Shown piece after piece: positions 1 through 10,659 of a DNA stretch of 64,000 nt; position 1 is the stretch's first letter; each line of letters opens with the position of its first letter. The stretch is from assembly GCA_019454045.1 (NCBI GenBank), contig SKCR01007543.1, positions 1 to 64,000 on the forward strand. The letters are read 5' to 3'. The position numbers and the translations under genes were made by a program. This DNA is from Zanthoxylum bungeanum. Its lineage: Eukaryota; Streptophyta; Magnoliopsida; Sapindales; Rutaceae. Below the pieces are notes generated by a model. That model searched no databases and was not told the DNA's origin. It saw only the letters and a program-made list of their open reading frames with translations.

Positions 1-43
1 TGATCTGTGCAAATAGTGACGCTATGGGTCATATTATCCAACA
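1..43 (-). repeat. Terminus of a reverse-oriented Copia LTR
   Basis: The first 43 bases are the reverse complement of the start of the ~2-kb Copia LTR found throughout the window (TGTTGGATAATATGACCC in sense). They end in CCAACA and are followed directly by Co-1 coding remnant. The next five bases, ACAAG, are the likely target duplication, so another reverse Copia insertion or solo LTR begins left of the window. Confidence 0.8.
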
Positions 44-1524
44 ACAAGAACCACGTAAGTCGGTGAGAGTCAGAAAACAACCTGGGGTATGGGTTTCTGA
101 TCTCACTTCGAAAGGATGTCAATCTTATTGAGGAACAACAACTGACTGCGTATTAGGAAGTGATACAAGGTATCGACTCCCTAATATGGAAAAGTGCCAT
201 GAAGTCCGAAATGGATTCTATGTATACCAATCAAGTTTGGACACTGGTTGATGTACCGAAAGGCAATGTGCCTATTGGTACTATATAAGTCTTCAAGGAA
301 GACATACATGGAAGGCAACATACCAACGTACTAAGCCAGGCTTGTAGCGGAAAGGTATCATCATCAAAATTGTGTCGATAACGACGAAACCTTTTACATG
401 TTACCATGGTAAATCCATTTGGATAATGCTTGCTAATGCTGCATGTTTCATTTATGAAACATAACAGTTGAATGCCAAAACCGCTTTCCTTAACGGAAAC
501 CTTTTGGAGGATGTTTACAACATCCTGACGGTTTTGTCGTACCAATAACTAGCAAACAAGGTTTGCAGTTTATTCGATCCATGTATGGATTGAAGCAAGC
601 ATAGTGTTCTTGGAATTATCGTTTTGATGTAATCATAATGGTGTATGATTTGATTCAAAACGAAAATGATTCTTGTGTATATAAGGAAGTTAGTGGGAAC
701 GCACTGACAGTGAATGTCCTAACTAATGATGACATATCATTTCTTGGAAATGATATTCACATAATACAATCGGCGAAAGCTTGGCTTTCGAGAAAATTTT
801 CCGTAGAATTCTTGGGAGAGACAACATTTATTTTAGGAATAAAGATCTACTAGGATAGATTTAAAGTTGTTAATAATCTCCGAGAAATCATATATTCAAA
901 AATGTACACGACCTGATGTCTCATACGCTTTGAGCATATGGAGTCACAATCGGGCAGATCCAAGTGATAGTCATTGGATTGATGTTAAGAACATCCTTTA
1001 GTATCTTAGATGAACTAAGGATGCTGTCTTATACTATGGAGAAGGAGAACTTGAAGTGACTGGGATCACAGCTGCAAGTTTCCTAACCGATAAGAACGAC
1101 TATAAGTCGTAACAACGGTACTATAATGTTTGAATAACGGAACAATGAGCTGGAAATCTTCCAAGCAAGGTACTGTTACCGAATAAACAACACAAGTGGA
1201 TTATTGCTGCAGCTGAGGCAGCAATAGAAGCCATTTGGGTCGATAATAATCTAATTAGATTAGATATAATTCTGTTAGCAGCTGAGCTAGGCTTCAGCGC
1301 AAGCTAAAGAATTAATGGTCTCATCAATGATCCAGATATATACTTCGACTATACATCTGATTCGTTCGGATCATACATCATGGCGATGTGATGATCGTAT
1401 AAATCGCATCAGATGATAATCAAGTAAATCCGCTGACGAAAGACTTTTCTCAATAATTTGAGCGAACCGTACATAGTTCGGGTGTAGGACGCTCGAGTGA
1501 CTGGCTATAGGCCAAGTGGGAGAT
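44..1524 (+). pseudogene. Co-1 Copia pol remnant (reverse transcriptase and RNase H)
   Basis: This is the 3' part of a Copia polyprotein, unreadable in one frame. Around 130-320 the conserved RT start can be followed piecewise (EMDSMYTNQVWTLVDVP, then PIGT and VFKEDIHG). The finger/palm region follows to about 850. The YVDD catalytic box should lie at 715-745 but reads TNDD followed by ISFLGND. RNase H is recognisable at 1195-1250 (KWIIAAAEAAIEAIW) and at 1380-1450 (GDV...NPLTK). Stops and single-base shifts occur about every 50-100 bases. It leads directly into a polypurine tract and 3' LTR. The same gene in Co-2, Co-3 and Co-m is equally damaged. The assignment to Copia is firm; the lineage within Copia is not resolved. 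Confidence 0.85.
1511..1523 (+). other. Co-1 polypurine tract
   Basis: GCCAAGTGGGAGA lies immediately before the LTR start. The same AAGTGGGAGAT string precedes the 3' LTR in Co-2 (53890-53902), Co-3 (62680-62692) and, reversed, Co-m (45179-45192). In Copia elements it primes plus-strand DNA synthesis. Confidence 0.85.
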
Positions 1525-3532
1525 TGTTGGATAGTTATGACCTATAGCGTCACTATTTGTACAGATCATGGTGTTGTTGTACAAATTAACTATGTGACAA
1601 AGGAAATTGCTATTTTATCATTTGTGATTAGATCACCAAGATGTATAAATGATGAAAGGTCCATATGATTAGTTCCTGGGTTGAGATGATATGAGACAGT
1701 ATCAATCCACGAAGGTTTAATCATTAAATATCCATAGTCAGAGTATTATTGAGATTGGACATCGATAATGCGAAAAAGACTAGTATTACACTTGTGCGCG
1801 TTGTGAGGGCATAACGACATAGTTCTCAAATATTTGGGTATAGGATACTCATGCAAGTGTGATAGGAGTGTGTTTTACCGATGGTACGGAAAACAGCTTC
1901 GCTCTGGATAGACCCCTCAGAATTCCATTGGTAGTATGACTATGTGTCTATAGAAGTCCGAATAAGGGTAGGTGTATTTGGTCTTAACCTAAGACTTGCA
2001 CCGCTAGTACTTGCGACAATCAATATATTTTGGTTTTGGTCGTCTAGGGCTTTAACAGGTTTTGTGTACGCCTCTTCTGGGTATATTGAGAATCGTAGTG
2101 TATTGGGTGTGATGTCAAGATGGAAGTATCACTCTAGTCATAGTGGAGATGATGATCACGTAGGATACGGAAATTGTTCTCTTATGTACTATAGTCATCG
2201 GGATAAAATGACTAGGTCATGTTTATCTGATATAGAGACTAGTTACCAGAGATCCGATATGTGCTTCGTACGGGGCAGACACATTTCCAGCCCCAAGCCT
2301 TGCACGTGACATCCGATGCTGGATCAAAATACACAATACTACGTATACTACGCCTGATATAGATCACATATTCCTGTAAGGATATTTCTGGAGAATTGGG
2401 TAGGCATGGCGCTTTGCTAGAAGCCAACCTTGTCTTGTAAATCGGTAAAAATGTAGTACTAAGTACTTACGTGTTCGGATAGTCCGACGACCGGATTTAC
2501 TGCCAACATATCCGGGGATCTCATGGGTCGCTTCCCCCGAAGATTCACCGATGACGTATAACTCGCACTTTATTAATCTGGGATCAATTAATGATAAGAG
2601 AGAAAATTAATCTGGGATTAATTGCAGAGATATTTTATCTGGGATAAAATATTAATTAAAAGAGAGAGAACGATTAATTTGGAATTAATCGATAAATTAA
2701 TATATTTGATATATTAAACGAAATTGGATTTCGACGCGGAATTGAAATTAGATTTTAATTCGGGCAAACGAGATAATTTAGAATTAATTCGTTAGCGACG
2801 TGAATAGTAATTTTGCTAGGAAAAGTTATTTAATTAAATTAGATTTAATTTCGTCGCAACGGAAAATTCGTTAATTCGAAATTGATGAACCCGAGCCCGG
2901 GAGTGTTTGCGGACACACTCGCATTTTGAATCGAGTGGAGCCCATAAGTTACATCAAGCGTCAAATCACTTGTCACTTTGAGTGATGTGATAACTAGTCA
3001 CTTGATTGAGTGATTGATGTGAGTTGTTGGAAAGCTTTTGATGGCTTGAAAGACATTTATCAATATTTTATTTGGTATTTGACATTTTTTTTGTGTATTA
3101 GATACACTTAATTTCCAACAACCAAACACTTAACATTTTACTCTCTCTCTCCTCTCATCTCTCTCGGCCTTAGAGGCCAATTCTTCTTCTTCTTTTCTGG
3201 TTTTTGCCGTGACTTGAAGAAGAGCAAAGGAAATTTTGCGGCAAAATTTCCGGAGTGCTAACACGCTTTAGGAGTCTTGCGAAGGTGATAGGGAACCGCA
3301 CCCGTGAGCTTGGAATCACCATTCGAAAGCTTGGAGCTTGGAACTTGGAGATGGCCGAATTTGGAGGACACAAAAACAGCCACTGCCGTGAGCCTTGGAT
3401 GAGAAAAGCTTGAAGTTTTTGTGTTCGTCGCATCGCTCAACTGATTATTGTGAGTATTCCGCACCTCCTTGATGTATTCACATATTGTTTCATAGCTTAA
3501 AACGATCCCGGTTAGACCGTAGAAACCCAACA
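1525..3532 (+). mobile_element. Co-1 3' LTR (2008 bp)
   Basis: The LTR begins TGTTGGATAG and ends ACCCAACA, giving the usual TG...CA ends with an extended TGTTGG/CCAACA inverted repeat. It aligns by eye along its length with the solo LTRs at 18991-20976 and 54800-56879 and with the two Co-m LTRs. Landmarks in order are: a conserved early block (1525-2310), a TCACCGATGACGTAT block (2544-2561), the micro-hairpin array (2572-2895), a GAGCCCGGGAG block (2891-2903), then a CT-rich stretch (3139-3168) and a terminal block ending in GTTAGACCGTAGAAACCCAACA-like sequence. The five bases after it, CGATG, are the candidate target duplication. The sequence beyond continues an older LTR of the same family, so Co-1 landed inside a relative. 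The short ORFs inside it are not believable genes. Confidence 0.9.
2572..2895 (+). repeat. Array of about nine micro-hairpins in the Copia LTR
   Basis: Consecutive short inverted repeats each have a 3-5 base loop of the form TGG, TAG, TTG or CTGGG. Examples are 2605-2623 (7-bp stem), 2630-2652 (9 bp, loop CTGGG), 2671-2691 (9 bp, loop TGG), 2699-2715 (7 bp, loop TTG), 2719-2733 (6 bp, loop TGG), 2740-2760 (9 bp with one G-U pair, loop TAG), 2769-2791 (loop TAG, one mismatch) and 2832-2850 (8 bp, loop TAG). The loops read TGG/TAG only in the element's sense strand. Confidence 0.8.
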
Positions 3533-4493
3533 CGATGACCGTATTTACTGCTAATATATCCATGGATCTCTTGGGTCGCTTCCCAAAGATTCACCGATGA
3601 CATTTGACTCGAACATAATTAATATGGGATTAATTATGAGAGAGAAAATTAATCTGGGATTAATTACGGCAAGAATTAATCTGGGATGAATTATGAGAGA
3701 GAAAATTAATCTGGGATTTATTGCGGTAAGAATTTATCTCGGATATTAAATTCGTCGAGAAGAGAGAACGCGATTAATTTGGAATTAATCGACAAAGTAA
3801 ATTTAATAGTTAAATTGGATTTTACTATTTAATTTATTTAATTGGTCTAAAATAATATATTACATATATTAATTGAAATATGATTTCAATACGGAATTAA
3901 AATTAGATTTTAATTCAAGCGAACGAATTAATTTGGAATTAATTTGTAAACGACTTTCGTAATAATTTTTCTAGGCATTATTATTTAATTAAATTGGATT
4001 TAATTACGTAGTGATGAAAATTCGTTTAGTCGGATTAAATGAACTGGGCCCAAAGTGTATTGTACAAGCCATCTTGAATTTTGAATTCAAAATTGGGTGG
4101 GACCCACCACTCACATCACTTGTCAAAGGTGATGGTGGTAGTTGGCAAAAGTAATTGGTTTTCACAAAACCACTTACTTTTAACCAACCTTGTTTTTTTT
4201 TTTTGGAAAAACAATTATACAACTCACCCTCCTCTCATGGCCGAATACTCCCTCTTTTGTTCTTGAAATTTTGTTGCAAAATTTCATCCAAGCTAGCACT
4301 TAAGGAGTCAAAGAAAGGTGATTGGATAACTCACCCTTGAGTTTGGAATTCAAAATAAAAGCTTGGAGCTTCTACATCCATGGAAAAATTTTGAACTTCA
4401 ACCAACCAATGTAAGTATTCCGCAACTGTCTTTGGTAAATTCACACTTGAATCAATGTTTAGGATCCATGGGCAAGTCTTAGAGACACTAACA
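3533..4493 (+). mobile_element. Co-0: older Copia LTR remnant interrupted by Co-1
   Basis: This is the right part of a divergent Copia LTR of the same family. It picks up at the position equal to about 2500 in Co-1 (GTATTTACTG...GGGTCGCTTCCCAAAGATTCACCGATGAC) and runs to CACTAACA at 4493. The next five bases, TCGAG, are the likely target duplication. It carries its own micro-hairpin array (3617-4010) with stems different from Co-1, for example 3771-3791, and 3805-3829 with ten pairs and one mismatch. Its left part must lie beyond the 5' end of Co-1, outside the window. No gene is visible in it. Confidence 0.8.
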
Positions 4494-4498
4494 TCGAG

Positions 4499-4530
4499 TG
4501 GGATAGAGGTACTCTTCAAGAGTTCTCATG
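4499..4530 (-). pseudogene. Gy-old gag fragment, downstream piece
   Basis: Read on the minus strand across the Tat-1 insertion, the frame from 16986-16847 continues here as ERPPMRTLEEYLYPTR. RTLxEYLYPTR is a typical start of the gag protein in Athila/Tat-type plant Gypsy elements. The frame is then cut by the Co-0 LTR at 4498. The five bases GGTGG (4531-4535) are the Tat-1 target duplication and are repeated at 16847-16851. Confidence 0.7.
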
Positions 4531-4815
4531 GGTGGTGTAGACACTGCATTTTTGTATAAGCCCAATGATGAGCCTAGTATGGAGGCACTACCTGAAAAGT
4601 TGTGGAAGTCGCGTGTAACATCCTGGGTTATTTTAGCGTGTTGCGTGAATTTTATTTTTCGCGGGTGAGACCGCATCTGAGCGCGAGGTTTTTTTTTTTA
4701 CAGTAAAATGGGAACTTTTCATGGAATTAATTATAAGTTTTCATTAAATTAATTTGAGGGGTTAAATTGAAATTTATCAATTAGTAATTATATATATGTA
4801 TCTAGACTTTTCTTA

Positions 4816-5160
4816 CACACACACACACACATGTAACACACACACGAACACATTAAACACACACACACATTTACAACAACACACACACACAAATGAAATG
4901 AAAAAAAAAACAGAATAGAGAGAACAAGAGAGAAATCGAGAGAAAGAAATAGATGATGAAAGACCGAGAGAGAGCATGAGAGAAAGAGAGAAATCGAGAA
5001 AAACTCAAGCCGTGTGTCATCGCCGGTGAGCTTCCAGCGCTGCCTCCGGCGTGAGGATGAGCAGAAACCGTGTGCAGTGGAAGAGTAGGGGCTGGGTCGA
5101 GAGAGAGAAATTGAGAGAGAGAAACCGAGAGACAGAGATGAGAGAGAAGCAGAGCAGAAA
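4816..5160. repeat. CA-rich then GA-rich low-complexity tract
   Basis: Interrupted (CA)n runs at 4816-4896 are followed by GAGAGA-rich sequence to about 5160, inside sol-T. The minus-strand leucine/serine-rich open frame across it is a by-product of the simple repeat and is not a gene. Confidence 0.85.
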
Positions 5161-6859
5161 AGAAAAACAAGATGAGGGAGTCCAGATTTGAAATTCTGAT
5201 TCTGGTCATGGATGCAATTTGTAAGTACTCTATGTGGTGATTTCCTTGAGCTTGGGTGTTTATGGGTTTTCTTTCATTTGTATAAACAATTTTGTTTTCG
5301 AACTGAGAATAGTGAATAAGTATATATTAGAGTAATTCAAAACCGATTTTAACCTTGTAATTGAAAGAAATTAATCGAATTAGAAATTGGAGAATTGGGG
5401 AAAAATTAGGCAGAAACCCTAGAATTTGGGGATTTTTGGATTCGTATTATAGATATATTATATATTTGAATTGTGTATGTTATTAACAGTCTGGAACATG
5501 GAGCAGGAATGAAACTTTGAAATTTATATAAATATGTACATATAGTTCGGAATTGGAGTACCGGTAACAATGTCGGTGGAGTAGGCAGAAACCGAGACAG
5601 TGAGCAGTAGGGGCAGTAAAGTTGGATTTAACTTGGGTGTAAGGAAAATGATTTAAAGAAAAGAAAGACAGAAAAATGAAATCAAAAAGCAAGAACGAAC
5701 ATTGTAATTGAAGATAATGAATAAATTAAGAATATGTTAACTGAATTAGTTATGTATAAATTTATCGTTTCGAAAGTGGTTAAGTAAAGTTATATGATGA
5801 AGTAATTGTTAATAAGAAATTTTGAGTAAAGTATGATTGTTCGAGCAACTAAATGAGTAGTTTGGTGAACTATAAGTCTTGATGTAGTTTCAAATAGTCT
5901 GAAAAGAAGCTGAAGATGTTGTGTGTTTAATTAGAAGTGTGTATGATACTATATATATATATATGGTTTGGAATCCTGGTTTTTCGTGTGTGTGTATCTA
6001 TGATTTGGAAATCTAATATGGTAAATAAGTTGAAGAATTTGTAATTTGAGTGTGTATGCATAGAATATTATAGTAGTAGAATTTTGAATGTATGTGTACA
6101 AGTATAAGTATGGAATTAGTAAGTTAGTATGAGAAGTGTCTGCATATTTCTATTTGTGTAGTATGAGTAATGTTTTTAGATGTTTGTTGTGAGTTTAATT
6201 GGATTATAGAAACCGAAGCTTACAAATGAGTATAATTGTTAACTGATATAGCAGAGAATAATGTAAAATGTTATAGTATGTGAATATGATTGAAATGATA
6301 ATGTAGATATATGGGTATGATTATGAAGTATAGGTTGATATAGAACTGAAATTCAGAATTGAATGTATGTGCTTACGGGTATAACAGTGAAGTAGGTAAG
6401 TGAATAAGCATAAATTTGAAGTCAGTGATTAATGTTTACAGATGTAAGTTATAGAAGTGTTAATGCGTATTAACTTGAGCATGTATGATGAAAGCATATA
6501 AGGAATAGAATACATATATCATTAATTTGTAGGAATGCATGAACATATGCATGAACATATATAATAAAGTATGGTTAGGGTAAGTGAAAGCATTAGAAAT
6601 GTATATGCATATGTGCGTGTTATGATTTTTAGAAAATTGAGTTAAAGTTAAGAATGACTGTAAATTCAAGAGTGTTTTAAGAAATATTTTAGATGCTTTT
6701 GAAAGAAATGTATTTCAGAAAATGTTTCTTATAGTTTTGAGACACGAAATATTGTCTTATATTTTCCGGGGCATGAGGGAAAAACTCAGCCCAGTATGTA
6801 ACTTGAGACAATATGGAATTGACGGATATAGGACATGTGCACATGTAAAGGACTGGGAG

Positions 6860-7183
6860 GACGGCGATACGTAACGCCCTAGATCCTAGTTCAGGACTAG
6901 GGATGCCAGATGCCCCAAAATCCTTGTTTAAGAGCTTGGGTGGTAGTATAGATCCGCACCTCCAGTTATAGTTTGTGGCTTAGGGGACGGCGATACGTAA
7001 CACCCCAAGACCACCAGTTTCAGAGACGCGTAGTTGAGTCATTTTCCTGGGCGTAGAGCACCACCAGTTTCAGAGACAGTAATGGCATGTTTTGGGGGAC
7101 GACGATACGTAATGTCCCAAAGTCATGGATTTGCACTGCTGGTTATAGTTAGGCGTATGGGAGGACGGCGATACGTAACGCCC
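6860..7183 (+). repeat. Four dispersed copies of a 20-bp motif
   Basis: GACGGCGATACGTAACGCCC or close variants occur at 6860-6879, 6986-7005, 7098-7117 and 7164-7183. Each is preceded by a run of G (GGGAG or GGGG) and stands out by its GC content from the AT-rich surroundings. Confidence 0.85.
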
Positions 7184-10100
7184 TTATACATCAAGTTTTT
7201 CAGACAAAGATACAGGTTTCAGACAAAAATTTCAGATTTCAGATACAGTTTTCAAAGAGCTTTTCTAGAAAGAAAAAAATAAAATAGAGTTTTTAGTAAA
7301 GAGTTTCCAGAAAGAAGTTTTCAGAAAAGAGTTTTTCAAAAAGATCTTTCAAGAAGAATTTTATAAAAGTATGGCATGTTAAAGTAGAGAATAGTTTATA
7401 AGTTATGCATAATAATCACATGTTCTAGTAATCATTTAAGTTTCATATAATTGATATTGAATGATAGCATTATTACATTTATATGTATACATGATTAATG
7501 TTTGTATGTTTATATAAGAGGAACCTTTTTGCAAATACTAGTGTATGATATTATGATTACATATACAAGTATACATGATTGAAAATAGTGTGATAAATAT
7601 TTGATAAAACGAATGTTTTATAATTCCGATTTGATGATATTTCAATGAAATAAAAGAAAGATAATTATAATAAATGCCCGAGCTAGATTAGTAAAGAATG
7701 AGTAGGTAAGTATTGAGGTATCAGAGTAGCGCAGCGAAAATGTGATGAGACTTGACTTTTTGGATATAGAAACTTACTGTTTATATTGTGGATGTTAAAA
7801 AGTACACAAGAATCATGATCTAAAATATATGCGTAAATAGATAGAGAGACTAGTAGCAAGTAATAGGTTTGTAAAATGGATAAGAGTTATATAGTTAATT
7901 CAGACTCTGTAAATATTTGCATGGTCACACAGACAACCCAGGTTAATACAGAAACATGATTCAGATTTTGTGTGTGCATGACGCTCAAGGTATGAGCATA
8001 GTTTCTTACTGAGTCTTATGAGTCACTATCCAACAATGTTTGAGTTTTGCAGGTTGGAGACCTGATCGGTCAACCACGGGCAACAGAGTTTGTGGAGCCG
8101 GATAGCAGAGTTGCGGTCAGCCAGTCACCTGGTCTTGGGAGTATAAGTATACATGTAAATAGCTCAAGTGTGTATAAGTTAAGTTGTAAAAGTTTTTGTT
8201 CATATGCATTTTCGGGCATGGAGCCCAATTGTATTATGTTCTGAGTTCATCATTTCAATATCATATTATATGTTTGGGCCCTATAGATTGCATTACATTA
8301 CATATTATGAGTCTTGCATGAGAGTTAGCTAGAGGCTTATGGTGATAGGACAGCCTATCGCCTGCCGGTAGCATCTCCTGTAGCGAGATGTTACATCGCC
8401 GGAAACCAATACCAGAAGGGAAAACTCCAAAATTAGCATCTCATTGGATTCAGACTCACTAGCCAGCCTCGAATTCGCTCAGTCAGTTTCTGTTTCAAAC
8501 CATAGCCTCGGTCCAAAACCCATGCAATCCATACAACCTATCCACATGGCCCATTACCATGCCATACACGCCCATTAAGCCCATGGACCCATGCCATACA
8601 CGCCCAAGCCTTCCCAAATAAATAAAACCCTATGCAAAACACATGCTAAAATCCCCTCAAATCACATTCCAATTTAACAAGATTATGAATCCCATCCTCA
8701 CCAAAATTATGAGATTGTGTTCCCTAAATAAATTGAGAATATATCTCCCAAATTTGATTGATTTATTTCCATGATTTGGAGATCCCTTGTCATTATAGAA
8801 AGGAAGCTTGACCAAACCCTAAGGAGACCAGACACACACTCGGCAATCATCAAGAGAATCCTAGGAGTCTGTCTTTTCTCTCATCACCGAACACACAAAA
8901 CAAAACAAAAATACCCTAGCCACGGGAAGAAACAACTACCGAAACAAAATACCCTAGCCACTAGAAGAAACAATCATCGAAACAAATAACAACCAGCCAC
9001 TAGAAGAAACAACCACCAGAACACACTAAGCCACTAAAGCAGCCCACCACCGACCAGCAAAGAAACAATAACAAAGCACAATAAGCCACTAAAGTAGCCC
9101 ACCACCGATCCGCAAGGAGACACCAGAACTAAGCCCATAATCACCCAAAACCAGCGACAAACCAGCCCCTTAACAACCAGAACTGAGCCCCTCAATCATC
9201 GAAAACCAACAACCAAACCAGCCCCTAAACAACCAGAACCGAGCCCCATCAATCACCCAAAAACAGCGACCAAATCAACCCCAAAAAAGTAGCCCCTAAA
9301 CCGTGAAAATAGAAGCCCCTAAACTAGCAAAATAGTAACAAAAATCACAAAAACATCAAGCCAAAAATAGCAAGAAAATAGTGAAAACAACCAGCCAAAC
9401 AGTAAGAAAAACAACCAAAATAGCAGCCCAAAATCACCAAAAACATCAAACAGAAACAACAAAGAGCAAACAACAAAACAACGAGTGAAACATCAAACCA
9501 GAAAAATAGTAAGCTTTAATCCTTCTGGTGACAGCCTAACGCACTTCCAAGAAAGCAACTTAAAAGGTAAGACCTGAGGGCACCCTATTTATTTTTATAG
9601 TTCAGAACACGGCATGCCTGGCTGGACGTGTAATACGTCCAACCGAGTATGCAAAGTCCTACATTAAAGACGGTCAAATTTATGGTCACATTATTTTTCT
9701 TCTTCGGCATTCTATTATTTATTAAATTTTTTTTTATCTATTTAGGGTTATTTATCATTTTTATTTTATTCATTCATCGTTATTTTATTTCGCATTTTAT
9801 TTTGTTATTTATCTTTCCGTCTATTTATTGTTATTTATTTTATTTCGTATTTTATTTTGTTATTTATCTTTCCGTCTATTTTTTTTGTTATTTATTATTT
9901 CGCATTTATTTTGTTATTTATTTCTTTTAGCGTTATTTGTCTTTTCTATTTATTTACTGGTATTTATCGTTATGTTATCGTTTCGCTTTTACTTTTGTTT
10001 ATGTTTTGCTATATTATCTCGCATCTTCTTTCATGTCCGTTTACATTACATTAATGGACTATGGTGTTTTTATCCCTCGTGGTATATTAGATGGAAACCC

Positions 10101-10641
10101 AGACGTAAATTATGTAGCTGAATCCGAATAGACGGTAGTTTGGTCTGTACTTGGGATACAACTCCACGTACCACTTTGGAAACACTCATATATGCATAAT
10201 TAACCTCCTCTTTGTTTACCATTTATTTATCGACGCTTTTCCCGCTTTAGATTGATTATTGTTATTTTCGTTATTGTACCTTGTATTCCTTAATTTAATT
10301 TTCTTTTATTTATATTAATGTTTATTGGTGTTCAAATTTGTGTGTTTATTTGAATTATCTTGCATGAATTGTATAATACTTGGCTATACCATTGTGTGAA
10401 CCCATCCATTATACTGGCATAAGTAAGAGACCATTCCGAACCCAACGGTTTGAGGTCTTCCCTTGCTAGGGGTGAGTGCGACCTTTAATCTTTTCCCAGT
10501 TCACACTGGGTGGCGACTCCTTTATTCTCCGGTTTAGTCCGCCGCGGGCTACTTCGTACTCTCTATGGGCTGCGAGCCCAACAATATCGTGGTCGTCGAG
10601 CATCATAGGCATAGCGGTAAACCCCGATTCGCTCCTACAGA

Positions 10642-10659
10642 TGGCGACTCCACTGGGGA
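10642..10659 (+). other. Tat-1 primer binding site
   Basis: TGGCGACTCCACTGGGGA lies two bases after the 5' LTR end at 10639. TGGCGAC...GGGGA sites of this kind are used by Tat/Ogre-type elements and have been attributed to tRNA-Arg. I could not check the tRNA of this species. Confidence 0.8.

Larger units (their letters stand above)
4614..8395. mobile_element. sol-T: 3.8-kb solo LTR, probably chromovirus (Tekay/Del-like)
   Basis: The insertion starts TGTAACATC and ends GATGTTACA, a perfect 9-bp terminal inverted repeat. It is flanked by TCGCG (4609-4613) and TCGCC (8396-8400), which match at four of five bases. The uninterrupted sequence in the other Tat-1 LTR (14604-14614) confirms it as an insertion. 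No coding domain, primer site or second LTR is seen, so it is a solo LTR left by recombination. The length and the TGTAACATC end fit Tekay/Del-type chromoviruses, known for LTRs up to about 4 kb, but that lineage call is inference. Inside are CA-rich and GA-rich tracts (4816-5160), a long AT-rich stretch and four 20-bp repeats (6860-7183). Confidence 0.75.
4536..10639 (+). repeat. Tat-1 5' LTR, split by a solo LTR
   Basis: The LTR consists of 4536-4613 plus 8396-10639, about 2.3 kb without the insert. It matches 14531-16846 from TGTAGACACTG to CTCCTACA. It contains an A/C-rich stretch of degenerate repeats (about 8890-9510) and a T-rich stretch (about 9690-10060) made of variants of TTATTTATTTTATTTCG. 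Both give long but meaningless open frames. Confidence 0.85.

Noticed and set aside
1944..2309. 121-aa ORF, recurring as 27695-27919, 54454-54753 and 63107-63406
   Set aside because: It lies wholly inside the Copia LTR start and recurs because the LTR recurs. Its length changes from copy to copy, it has no domain, and solo LTRs carry it too. Treated as chance.
4871..5209. 112-aa Leu/Ser-rich minus-strand ORF with a signal-peptide look
   Set aside because: It is the reverse of the GA/CA low-complexity tract in sol-T.
9649..10131. Several overlapping Phe/Leu/Ile-rich ORFs that look like membrane proteins (also 15442-15768 minus, 15962-16384)
   Set aside because: They are translations of T-rich degenerate repeats in the Tat-1 LTRs, in several frames at once, with no conserved pattern.
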